DNA of 64,000 nt from positions 59,920 to 123,919 of the forward strand of contig JAKIVD010000011.1 of the NCBI GenBank assembly GCA_021647205.1, written 5' to 3'. The notes below the pieces were generated by a model. The model made no database searches and was not told the DNA's origin. It saw only the letters and a program-made list of their open reading frames with translations. Shown here piece by piece: positions 29,786-39,866 of this stretch. Made by a program: the position numbers and the translations under genes. This stretch comes from Bacteroidales bacterium. GTDB taxonomy: Bacteria; Bacteroidota; Bacteroidia; Bacteroidales; F082. The stretch's first letter is position 1. Each line of letters begins with the position of its first letter.

Positions 29786-30244
29786 CTAAATAAAATTAAA
29801 TAAATATTTTTCATCGAAATCGACCTTGAATTTTTCCAGAAATTCCAGGTATTCTTCCTTGAAAGTCTTATTCTTGTGGTGCAGTTCCTGGTTCATAATG
29901 TAGTTAATCACAGTTGTCAGTTGCGAATGTGCATAAGAGAACGCACCAAATCCTTCCTGCCATTCAAACCTGCCTTTAACCCATCCCATTTCTTTGATGA
30001 ATTTGGAAGCGCCCGCCTTGATGTCGCGTGTGATGTCAGATACACAGATATTTGGCTTTAATCCGATGAAAACATGGGTGTGGTTGGGCATGCAGTTAAT
30101 CGCGAGAAGTTTCTGGCCTCGTTTGGTGATGATACCTGTAATGTACTTATGTAATTCTTCTTTGTGTTGTTTGGGAATAAGGTTTGATCGTCCTTTCACC
30201 GCAAAAACAATATGGATGTAAATTTTTGAATAAGTGTTTGCCAT
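29786..30244 (-). mobile_element. IS200-like / REP-associated (RAYT-type) tyrosine transposase
   Basis: 152 residues of the Y1 (HUH) transposase family. The metal-binding His-x-His is His55-Thr-His57 in CMPNHTHVF and the catalytic Tyr is probably Tyr115 in YIMNQ (the YxxxQ motif), followed by the ELHHKNKTFKEEYLEFL tail usual in Bacteroidota members. The frame is complete. No TnpB gene accompanies it, and the gene is surrounded by short palindromes, both features of REP-associated transposases, which act on such repeats as single-stranded DNA. It lies between citDE and citF in their orientation. Confidence 0.88.
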
Positions 30245-30300
30245 AGTATTTAATTCTAGTTTGGTTCCACGGAGCCGGGTTAAACAAATAATTGGTTTTT

Positions 30301-30440
30301 ATAAACATGTCGCTCCTCTGGAGCTTAGCTGTTGTTGTTCTTTTTATCTATAAACATGTCGCTCCTCTGGAGCTTAGCTGTTGTTGTTCTTTTTATCTAT
30401 AAACATGTCGCTCCTCTGGAGCTTAGCTGTTGTTGTTCTT
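30301..30440 (+). repeat. Three tandem 49-bp palindromic repeat units
   Basis: Units begin at 30301, 30350 and 30399 with ATAAACATGTCGCTCC; each contains GCTCCtctGGAGC followed by TTAGCTGTTGTTGTTCT. The first two are identical; the third diverges after TTGTTCTT, where it runs into the 3' end of citDE. The stop codon of citDE (complement TTA at 30423-30425) and its last codons fall inside the third unit. A degenerate palindrome, GGTTCCacGGAGCC, lies at about 30262-30275. Confidence 0.9.
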
Positions 30441-31640
30441 ATCCCAATCTGCTGTAATTTTATTCATACGGATGGCCAACCGTATGGTGCGTTGCGCACG
30501 TTTCACCACAGGAGCGTCAATCATTTTGGATCCGAGTGCGACTACACCCAGGCCTTTGGCTTCCGCTTCTTTAAAAGCAAGGACGATCTTTTTCGCTTTC
30601 TCAATCTCAGCTTCCTCGGGCGCGAAATTTTGATGGATAACAGCGATCTGCCGGGGATGGATACATCCCATGCCGTCGAAGCCCAGGGCTTTGGAGGCCT
30701 GTACGTTGGCTGCCAGCCCTTCCATATTGGTGACGTCCGAATAAACAGAGTCGATGGGTTGTATGCCTGCTGCACGTGCGGCGTTAACCACCATGCTGCG
30801 TGCGAAAAACGACTCTTTGCCTTCTGCCGTACGGCGGGTGCCCAAATCGGCGGTGTAGTCTTCAAGACCGATGGCCAGTGCGGCCACATTGCGTGCAGCA
30901 GTGGCGATTTCGTAAGCATGCATCACCCCTTTGGCGCTCTCGATAATGGGCATCAGCCAAACGGGATGCCCGATGCCATGCTCTTTGCCCAACACCTCTA
31001 TGACCTTGTTCATGTCTTTGATTTCGTCGGCGCTTTCGCATTTTGGCACCAAAATCAGGTTCACGTGCTGTGGTATCACAAAGCGCAGGTCGTCGAGCCC
31101 TTTGGGAATCTGGTTGATGCGCACCATCCGTTCGGCACCGTAAAAATGCAGGCTGCGCAGGGCATTACGCACCAAAAAGCGGGCTTCGAATTTCTTGTCG
31201 GGTGCGACGGCATCTTCCAGATCAAGGATCAGGCCGTTGGGTTTGTGGATGCCTGCATTGAGCATGAGTTTGGGCGTGTTCCCCGGCAGGTAAAGGCGCG
31301 AAAACCGGAATGCCTCCCTGTCGCTGCCCGCCATGTTTTCTTCCAGTTGCGGCAGCAGAAACTCCTTGTCGGTTTCCATCACTTTATTGACGGCAGCCTC
31401 CATCCGTGCGGCCAGCACGAATTCCACGGCACCCGAATCTTCAACAAGCATGTGGGCATTTTTAATGCCGAAAAAGTCAAGCAGCTCCCCGGCCAGTTTC
31501 CGGATGGCATTTCCGAAAAGTGCGCCTACTTTGCTGTGGATTTCGATTTGGTGTCCGCCGCTGTTGTTCAGTCCAATAGTAACGCGGCAGTCCGACTTGA
31601 CTCCCTGCCCGTGATTTCCTGCAATTCCAATTGTTTCCAT
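30423..31640 (-). CDS. citE: Fused citrate lyase acyl carrier protein and beta subunit (CitD-CitE)
   Basis: 405 residues. Residues 1-95 are CitD-like (IEIHSKVGALFGNAIRKL, VEDSGAVEFVLAARMEAAV); Ser16 in GVKSDC is the best candidate for the prosthetic-group serine. Residues ~110-390 are CitE of the HpcH/HpaI aldolase family: SRLYLPGNTPKLM, GLILDLEDAVAPDKK, MVRINQ, PIIESAKG, GLEDYTADLGTRR, GCIHPRQIAVI. CitE cleaves the citryl thioester to oxaloacetate and acetyl-carrier. Enterobacteria encode CitD and CitE separately. The C-terminal KNNNS plus stop is encoded within a repeat unit. CAAATGTA at 31668-31675 (TACATTTG on minus) is a likely promoter -7 element. Confidence 0.93.
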   Translation of the reverse strand: METIGIAGNHGQGVKSDCRVTIGLNNSGGHQIEIHSKVGALFGNAIRKLAGELLDFFGIKNAHMLVEDSGAVEFVLAARMEAAVNKVMETDKEFLLPQLEENMAGSDREAFRFSRLYLPGNTPKLMLNAGIHKPNGLILDLEDAVAPDKKFEARFLVRNALRSLHFYGAERMVRINQIPKGLDDLRFVIPQHVNLILVPKCESADEIKDMNKVIEVLGKEHGIGHPVWLMPIIESAKGVMHAYEIATAARNVAALAIGLEDYTADLGTRRTAEGKESFFARSMVVNAARAAGIQPIDSVYSDVTNMEGLAANVQASKALGFDGMGCIHPRQIAVIHQNFAPEEAEIEKAKKIVLAFKEAEAKGLGVVALGSKMIDAPVVKRAQRTIRLAIRMNKITADWDKNNNS

Positions 31641-31804
31641 GCCTTGAGTGTGTTAAAAAAAGCTTTACAAATGTAAGGTGAGTTTTTCATCGGGCGATGT
31701 TTTTTGGCAAAAAAAGACGCGAAATGATTATTTTTGTCTGCCGGCTCCGGAAACGGGAACTTTCTCTCTACTTGCAAATCATTAAAACCGGGGCCGGTAA
31801 TTTT

Positions 31805-32248
31805 ATGTTTCGCGAAAAAATACATGCTTACCTGCTGGTATTCATACAGTTCGCCTGCCTGATCTACATTGCTTCCACCGGCCCGCTGCTGGCCAAAGGG
31901 GTAAACGGCTTACTCATCGAAAGTGCGGGCATCTTTCTGGCTGTCCTGGCTATCTTCACCATGCAGCCCGGTAATTTTAATCTTACGCCGCGGGTAAAGA
32001 AAGACGGAAAACTGGTAACCACAGGCCCGTACAGGCTGATCAGGCATCCCATGTACATCGCGCAGATTATCGCCGTGCTGCCGCTGGTTGTTGACTATTT
32101 CGACTGGTATCGCCTTGCCGCCATCCTGGTTTTAACCGCCGACCTGCTGGTGAAAATCGTTTACGAAGAAAAACAACTGCACAAACATTTTCCGGGCTAT
32201 GACGAATACGCCGCCAAAACCAAAAAACTGATACCGGGAGTTTACTGA
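31805..32248 (+). CDS. Isoprenylcysteine methyltransferase-like membrane protein
   Basis: 147 residues from the ATG at 31805, the first start that leads directly into the membrane segments (MFREKIHAYLLVFIQFACLIY). The upstream 36 codons in frame are basic and unlike the family. The C-terminal half has the PEMT/ICMT pattern: LVTTGPYRLIRHPMYIAQII, then YEEKQLHKHFPGYDEYAAKTKKLIPGVY, which form the SAM-binding site of integral-membrane methyltransferases. Substrate unknown. TATTTTTG at 31729-31736 is a possible promoter -7 element, divergent from citDE. Confidence 0.85.
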   Translation: MFREKIHAYLLVFIQFACLIYIASTGPLLAKGVNGLLIESAGIFLAVLAIFTMQPGNFNLTPRVKKDGKLVTTGPYRLIRHPMYIAQIIAVLPLVVDYFDWYRLAAILVLTADLLVKIVYEEKQLHKHFPGYDEYAAKTKKLIPGVY

Positions 32249-32940
32249 GCCTTAAATGTGAAAGTTTTTTGACCCGCGTGCCTGAACGGCGAACAAGCGG
32301 AAGGGTCAGGCAGCGAACTTTACGTAGCCGTTGGCAACAAGGCCGGAAAATAGCCCCACCGCACGCTAAGCCTGTTTGGTTTTTGCCAAGCTATCTGCCG
32401 CACAGGCAGGCACAAAAAGGCCAAAATAGAAAAAAACCAAAAAAGCTTAAATCTTTTCCACCACCGATTTCAACAAAAAAAACTGACTTGGAATTTTTAT
32501 GTAAAAACGTAGGCCATTTGGAGTGTCAATAAATATTATGTTTACCCAAAAATAATGAAATAATTCTATCAGTAATACAAAAACGGATTTCGCGTAAAAC
32601 AGCAGTTTTTACTCAAAAGTAGTCATTTCTAACTATAAAAACCAACTAGTTAGAAACTACTAATTTTCTGCTTTTCCGCTATTTAAAACACCTCCAAATA
32701 GGATTGTGATGATTTGATATGCACCCCCCCCTGTCCTTGAAAATTATTTTACGTTGAAATCCAACCCTTTGGCCTACTTGACAAAGGCCTCTATATTGTT
32801 TACATTTGTGTGGTAATCTAAGCAAGACCTTTCTGATAAAACAAGCATTAAATTCATTGGGGAGACTTTATTAGTAAACAATGGGGCATAAAAAACCCCC
32901 TTAAATTATTAACGAATATGATACAACTCAAAATACGCAA
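32249..32940. other. Gene-free stretch with hairpins
   Basis: No convincing protein frame. Three dyads are visible: TGCCTGA...TCAGGCA near 32279-32315, CTGCC-gcaca-GGCAG near 32395-32410, and TTTCTAACT (32626-32634) with AGTTAGAAA (32648-32656). The first ~250 bp are richer in G and C than the rest and could be the relic of an element or a structured RNA; the remainder is AT-rich and runs into the IS66 remnant. I do not recognise any known RNA family here. Confidence 0.4.
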
Positions 32941-33254
32941 ACAAAGAAAAGAGGTCGTCATAAACGTACCAAAGGTCGAAATCTTGTCGAAAGACTGATT
33001 AAATACCAAGATGCTGTTCTGGCGTTTGCATTTTTAAACAAGTTCCTTTCACCAATAATCTGGCAGAAAGAGATATCAGACCAGCCAAAATAAAACAGAA
33101 AATATCAAACTCGTTCCGAAGTTTTAAGGGGGCAGAATACTATGCACGAATAGAAGGTTTTATTTCTACTGCAAGAAAAAACAACAAAAATATTTTTAAC
33201 GAACTTTCGACTACCTTTGATGGCTGCAACTTTATTACGAAATCAAGCTGCTAA
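32941..33254 (+). pseudogene. IS66-family transposase, 3' remnant with frameshift
   Basis: From 32941 the frame reads TKKRGRHKRTKGRNLVERL, then KYQDAVLAFAF; near 33040 it must shift by one base to continue as VPFTNNLAERDIRPAKIKQKI, then GAEYYARIEGFISTARKNN, with a stop at 33252-33254. This is the C-terminal end of an IS66 transposase (the TNNxAERDIRPxKxxQKIS box). The catalytic N-terminal parts, accessory orfs and terminal repeats are missing. It lies 8 bp from the aconitase stop codon. Confidence 0.85.
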
Positions 33255-33262
33255 ATAATTAC

Positions 33263-35527
<2,265 letters not shown>

Positions 35528-35686
35528 GGTGATGTTCTTTATTCAATACTTATATTTAACTAATTCTTAATATTTACTGTCTGGTAAAGGTTTATTGTAA
35601 TCCTGAAAGACGTTTCCATATCCAGGGGACGCTGGAAGGTCCTTATTCCATTATCCCCTTTTTTTCTTGTTTCCACATTTCCGCAC

Positions 35687-36646
35687 CTACTCTTTCAGCC
35701 CCCTGCCGCTTTTGTTGATTTTACCTTCTTCCTTAAATTCACGGATGAGGTTATCGAGAATACCGTTAACAAATACTTTGCTTTTGGGTGTGCTGAAGAA
35801 TTTAGCCATCTCGATGTATTCGTTGAGGGTAACTTTCACAGGAATAGTATCCATCATCTGTAGTTCAACAATGGCCATTCTGAGCAGGATGACATCCATT
35901 AGCGGGATGCGTTCGTAGTCCCAGTTTTTTGTTTTCCCCTTGATAATCTCCGTTGTTGTTTCATCGCTGCGGAGGACTTCACGAAAGAGCCTGACCACAA
36001 AATCACGGTCATCGTTGATGGCTGCATTTTCCGTTGTAAAGATGGTGGGCAAAGTTGTCAGCGGGCCGAAATTATCTGAAATCGTGTCGAAGAATTTGAT
36101 CAGTAAGATATTGACCAGGTCGTAGCCGTCAGTAAAATAGACACTCTTTTCCTCGTACCACGATTTGAGCAAGTCGAAGTCGGAAAGCAGCAAATCAACT
36201 ACCTTAATCATCAGCTTTTTATCCTCATCCAGGGAGGTATTCCTGCTGTCGAGATATTTCTTAAAAAAATCGCTTGCCCGCAACTTCGAATAAAACTTGC
36301 GCATGGTTTCCTGTTGTTCCGTCCATTTGACTTTAAACAACTTTAGCTTGTTCTGAAAATCTTTGTTTTGCTCCAGTAAAGCAAGGGCACGGTTGTTGAC
36401 GAATTTGAGGTTGGGGTTGAGGTCATCGTCGGTGGGATAGAATTTCTGTTTGTTTTCACCAATCCGTATTTTGGCAAACTGTCTGACTTCCAAGAGGAAT
36501 GCCAATTGCCAGACAAACAATTCAAAAAGCTTATTGATTCCGGCCAGCAATTCTTTCTCTGCTTTGGGCTGGTCATCGTCCACACCCGAATACCATGAAT
36601 AAAGCGCTTGCAATACTTTTATTCTTAAATGCCTGCGGTACAACAT
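35687..36646 (-). CDS. nusB: Transcription antitermination factor NusB, long form
   Basis: 319 residues, about twice E. coli NusB, which is usual in Bacteroidota. The N-terminus RRHLRIKVLQALYSWY is the NusB start; a helical insertion fills residues ~35-200; the C-terminal half (NDDRDFVVRLFREVLRSDE, WDYERIPLMDVILLRMAIVEL, IPVKVTLNEYIEMAKFFSTPKSKVFVNGILDNL) is the conserved RNA/NusE-binding helical bundle. It works in rRNA antitermination. CAAAGATA at 36693-36700 (TATCTTTG on minus) is its likely promoter -7 element. Confidence 0.95.
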   Translation of the reverse strand: MLYRRHLRIKVLQALYSWYSGVDDDQPKAEKELLAGINKLFELFVWQLAFLLEVRQFAKIRIGENKQKFYPTDDDLNPNLKFVNNRALALLEQNKDFQNKLKLFKVKWTEQQETMRKFYSKLRASDFFKKYLDSRNTSLDEDKKLMIKVVDLLLSDFDLLKSWYEEKSVYFTDGYDLVNILLIKFFDTISDNFGPLTTLPTIFTTENAAINDDRDFVVRLFREVLRSDETTTEIIKGKTKNWDYERIPLMDVILLRMAIVELQMMDTIPVKVTLNEYIEMAKFFSTPKSKVFVNGILDNLIREFKEEGKINKSGRGLKE

Positions 36647-36692
36647 ATTGAATATGATATTAGAATGTTTTGCTATATTAAAAAATTGGGTG

Positions 36693-36700
36693 CAAAGATA
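36693..36700 (-). promoter_or_regulatory. Promoter -7 element of nusB
   Basis: CAAAGATA on the plus strand, TATCTTTG on the minus strand, a full match to TAnnTTTG, 46 bp before the ATG. Confidence 0.4.
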
Positions 36701-36760
36701 AACGAAAAATTGGCTTGGCCGGCATGATGGGCGATTTAAGGAAAGCGGCCAGCAAGCCGT

Positions 36761-38722
36761 TTACTTTCCCAAATCGCGAAATGCAAAAAGGATGATGTTG
36801 ACATCTTTTAGCAGATTGTAATCGCGGGCATACAAGAGGTTGAGTTGATGGATGGTTTCTTTGTTTTGCTGCCTGACCTTCATGCCGTCGAGCGGACAGA
36901 GTACGCCGGGCTTAATTTTCGGCAACTGAAAATCGGCCTGGCTGGCCTGGCAAAATCCCACCCAGGTTTTCCTTCCAAACAAAACACAAAAGATATTTTT
37001 CAGGAAGCCGGCCGGTTTTCGCTCAAAAAACACGAGAAAGGGTGAAAACAGCAACATCATCAACGAGGCAAAAACGTCCATCAGCCTTTTGTTGCGGCGG
37101 TTGGCCGTTTTGTCAACCGCATTAATATTAACCGTGTATAAATCGCCACGGGTATGGATGGAATTGCTGCCGATAATTGACAAACTATCTTCGGGGGCAA
37201 TTTTATAATCTACCTCCATTTGCTGCCACTCGGCCATTTTATCGATGATGGTTTGGTGGGAAATATTTTTAGAGCAAAAAACCACTTCATCAATATTGTA
37301 AATCGTAATAATATCTTTTGCCTGGCTGATGTTTCCGATGTAATCCCCGGCATTTACAGTCTGCTTGTCAACACTTGCCAGGCCAATAAAACCGGGCTTT
37401 ACAAACGAGGATTCGAGCAATTCCATAACCCGTTTGGCTTCGTCCTTCTCACCAATAACCAGGAAACGTTTGCTCTGTTTGTCACCAAGGGCCACCCAGG
37501 GAACCTTCATCCAGTGAAACAGCAGGCGTACAACAGGTAACACCAGTAATCCCCAAAGTGTTCCCAACAAAATTAGTGCCCGCGAAAAACGCATCGACTC
37601 GGGAAGCAGGGCGTATAAAACCAAAATAAGAACGGTGCCCAGCAACAATCCTCCCACTGCTTTTTTAATGCGGACTGGTTTGTCGTAACCACCACTAAAA
37701 TAAATAGATAACAACCACAATACAATGTATGAAGGGATAATGTAGTAAACGAATGTCAGCGGATAGCTGCCTCCCTCCTTGTAAATAAAACTATCGCCCC
37801 AAAGTTTTGTTATCAGGTAAAAACCGCCAACCATGGCGGCACCGTCAACGAGGGGCAACATCAGTTTCTCCCACAACTGTGAGAGAATGGCCAGAAATGC
37901 CCTGAAATAAATGGCAATATTGATGACGAAAGTAAAAGCACGGGCGTTTTTATGCGTGAAATGCTTTTTGGCAAAAATGACCATGGCATTGTAAAACACC
38001 AAAACATAGTTTACACTGCTTTTTTTGGTGCTTTCGCCTTTATAATGGATAATGCGCGTTTCGGGAAAATAGTAATTCCGGTAGCCTGCCTGGATTACCC
38101 GGTACGACAGGTCGATGTCTTCGCCATACATAAAAAAGGATTCGTCCAATAAGCCAATTTCGTCGAGCACGGTTTTGCGAAGCAGCATAAAAGCGCCGGC
38201 CAGAATCTCGACTTCGTTGGTCTGGTTTTCATCCAAATATCCCAGGTGATATTTCGCAAAACGTTTGCTTTTGGGAAACAATTTAGAAAGCCCGAACATT
38301 TTATAGGCTGCTGCAGACGGCGTGGGCAATCCGCGTTTGGATTCGGGCAAAAAATTACCGGACCCATCCACCATTTTTACTCCCAAAGCCCCGGCCCTGG
38401 GATGTTCATCCATAAAGTTGACAATCTTTAAAAAGGTATCATCTTCAACAACGGTGTCGGGGTTCAGCAATAAAACATATTCCCCTTTCGAGATGCGGAT
38501 ACCCTGGTTGTTGGCTTTTGAAAAACCTTTATTGTCGGTATTGGCAATCAGTGCGACCTCGGGGAACTTTTCCCTGACCATCCGGTTGGAGCCGTCGATG
38601 GAATTGTTATCGACTACAATTACTTCACCGCTAACCTGCTGCATGGCCTTCCTGACAGCATACAAACACTGTTCGAGGAAATGCTCCACATTGTAATTAA
38701 CGATGATGACGGACAGTTTCAT
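36761..38722 (-). CDS. Glycosyltransferase family 2 fused to a degenerate phosphoglycosyltransferase
   Basis: 653 residues in one frame. Residues 1-235 are a GT2 rhamnosyltransferase-like domain (LSVIIVNYNVEHFLEQCL, VVDNNSIDGS, LLLNPDT, GEDIDLSYRVIQAGY). Four or five membrane segments follow (~240-405). Residues 415-520 form a Rossmann-like domain (RFLVIGEKDEAKRVMELL) as in WcaJ-type enzymes. Residues 541-653 begin like the membrane helix of a bacterial sugar transferase (NRRNKRLMDVFASLMMLLFSPF) and end like its C-terminus (LLYARDYNLLKDVNIIL), but the catalytic middle of that family is missing. The second half may anchor or regulate the GT2 rather than transfer a phosphosugar. Lies with other surface-glycan genes. 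Confidence 0.85.
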   Translation of the reverse strand: MKLSVIIVNYNVEHFLEQCLYAVRKAMQQVSGEVIVVDNNSIDGSNRMVREKFPEVALIANTDNKGFSKANNQGIRISKGEYVLLLNPDTVVEDDTFLKIVNFMDEHPRAGALGVKMVDGSGNFLPESKRGLPTPSAAAYKMFGLSKLFPKSKRFAKYHLGYLDENQTNEVEILAGAFMLLRKTVLDEIGLLDESFFMYGEDIDLSYRVIQAGYRNYYFPETRIIHYKGESTKKSSVNYVLVFYNAMVIFAKKHFTHKNARAFTFVINIAIYFRAFLAILSQLWEKLMLPLVDGAAMVGGFYLITKLWGDSFIYKEGGSYPLTFVYYIIPSYIVLWLLSIYFSGGYDKPVRIKKAVGGLLLGTVLILVLYALLPESMRFSRALILLGTLWGLLVLPVVRLLFHWMKVPWVALGDKQSKRFLVIGEKDEAKRVMELLESSFVKPGFIGLASVDKQTVNAGDYIGNISQAKDIITIYNIDEVVFCSKNISHQTIIDKMAEWQQMEVDYKIAPEDSLSIIGSNSIHTRGDLYTVNINAVDKTANRRNKRLMDVFASLMMLLFSPFLVFFERKPAGFLKNIFCVLFGRKTWVGFCQASQADFQLPKIKPGVLCPLDGMKVRQQNKETIHQLNLLYARDYNLLKDVNIILFAFRDLGK

Positions 38723-38834
38723 GTTGTATTTGAAGAAACTTCAAAAATAGAATTTAATTGTTTTGGATGTGTGTTTAAGAGAATTAATCGCAAAGCCAAT
38801 TATCCTTTATCATGTCGTTTGAAAGCGCTGCAAA

Positions 38835-39614
38835 CTACATTTCCGGTTTCCGGTAAATACCCATCAGGTAGCCACTGGTTTTTTTGGAGTTGTACTTTCT
38901 CAACAACCTTAAATGATTATGGAAAATACGATTGAGAACCCTTGCCGTAAAAAACAAGATATTGTTCAAAGGCGATTTTTTCTCCTGCTTCAAAAATACG
39001 GAAGGTTCAAATCCCCCAACATAATCTTTATAGAGAATTTCCAATCGAAACTCCATTTCAAAACTGTGCCAATTAGAGGCATTCATCGTTTTTAGGTTAT
39101 GGCCTTTAAGCAAATCAGGTGCCAGCCGTTTTAAAAACCAATGGTTGATGCCGAGCAAATTCGGGACACCCAGCAGTAAAATTCCACCGGGTTTTAAAAA
39201 TTCCAGGTGCTTGCCCACTACTCCGTTTAAGTCGGAAAAATGCTCGATAAATCCAAAGGAACAAACGACATCGAAGCGCGGCAATTGGATGGTATCAGAG
39301 AACAAATCACCCTGGTACACCTTGCCGCGAATATTTAGCAGCTTGAAGTTCTCGCGTGTTTTTTTGCAACCCTCATCCGAGTAATCCAGACAACTGACTT
39401 CGTAGCCCAGTGTTTTATGAAACCAGGCCAGGTATTGCCCTGGAGCACCCCCAATTTCCAAAACCGATAACGGCAGCTTTGGAAGGTACTTCTCAAAAAC
39501 ATCCAGTTCAGCCTGAATATTTGGCGCCGCGTTTTCGCGCCTGATTTCGAGGGGGAGCTGAACGCTTTTCCAGTAATTTTCCCAGTATTGTTTCCCGGTA
39601 AGTTGGTCGTGCAT
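38835..39614 (-). CDS. Class I SAM-dependent methyltransferase
   Basis: 259 residues from the ATG at 39614 (MHDQLTGKQYWENYW); a frame open 19 codons further upstream has no family resemblance. Motif I is VLEIGGAPGQYLAWFHKTLGYEVSCLDYSDEG (read as LEIGGAPGQ and LDYS), motif II/III around FDVVCSFGFIEHFSDL and LKPGGILLLGVPN. It methylates a small molecule or sugar, or a lipid-linked glycan, given the glycosyltransferase next to it. Divergent from the flippase gene across the tandem-repeat array. Confidence 0.88.
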   Translation of the reverse strand: MHDQLTGKQYWENYWKSVQLPLEIRRENAAPNIQAELDVFEKYLPKLPLSVLEIGGAPGQYLAWFHKTLGYEVSCLDYSDEGCKKTRENFKLLNIRGKVYQGDLFSDTIQLPRFDVVCSFGFIEHFSDLNGVVGKHLEFLKPGGILLLGVPNLLGINHWFLKRLAPDLLKGHNLKTMNASNWHSFEMEFRLEILYKDYVGGFEPSVFLKQEKKSPLNNILFFTARVLNRIFHNHLRLLRKYNSKKTSGYLMGIYRKPEM

Positions 39615-39654
39615 GGGATTATTAAATGAGAGGGCTAAAATAGTAAAGTAGTTG

Positions 39655-39818
39655 GAGTGCCTGGAGTACACTAAAGTACTTTAGGCACTCTTAACTTTAG
39701 GCACTCTTAACTTTAGGCACTCTTAACTTTAGGCACTCTTAACTTTAGGCACTCTTAGCTTTAGGCACTCTTAACTTTAGGCACTCTTAACTTTAGGCAC
39801 TCTTAACTTTAGGCACTC
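39655..39818 (+). repeat. Nine-copy 16-bp tandem repeat with an inverted cap
   Basis: The unit CTTTAGGCACTCTTAA starts at 39679, 39695, 39711, 39727, 39743, 39759, 39775, 39791 and 39807. Copies are identical except for one base in the fifth (CTTAG for CTTAA) and a divergent end in the last. An inverted copy of the core, GAGTGCCT, lies at 39655-39662, and AGTACT flanks both ends (39675-39680 and after the last unit). The array fills the space between two divergent genes. Confidence 0.95.
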
Positions 39819-39842
39819 GAAGTACTATTGTCCTCGTTTATC

Positions 39843-39850
39843 TATTTTTG
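39843..39850 (+). promoter_or_regulatory. Promoter -7 element of the flippase gene
   Basis: TATTTTTG matches TAnnTTTG; it lies 16 bp before the ATG at 39867 and about 24 bp after the last tandem repeat unit, so the repeats occupy the position of upstream regulatory sites. Confidence 0.45.
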
Positions 39851-39866
39851 CAGCAACAAAAAGCAA

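Noticed and set aside
30301..30440. CRISPR array
   Set aside because: The units are whole 49-bp tandem copies with no unique spacers, and no cas gene is near.
30381..31676. Plus-strand open frame of about 431 codons over citDE
   Set aside because: Antisense shadow; CitD and CitE motifs are clear on the minus strand.
32269..32532. Small basic protein of 87 residues
   Set aside because: Composition and lack of any pattern suggest a chance frame in relic DNA.
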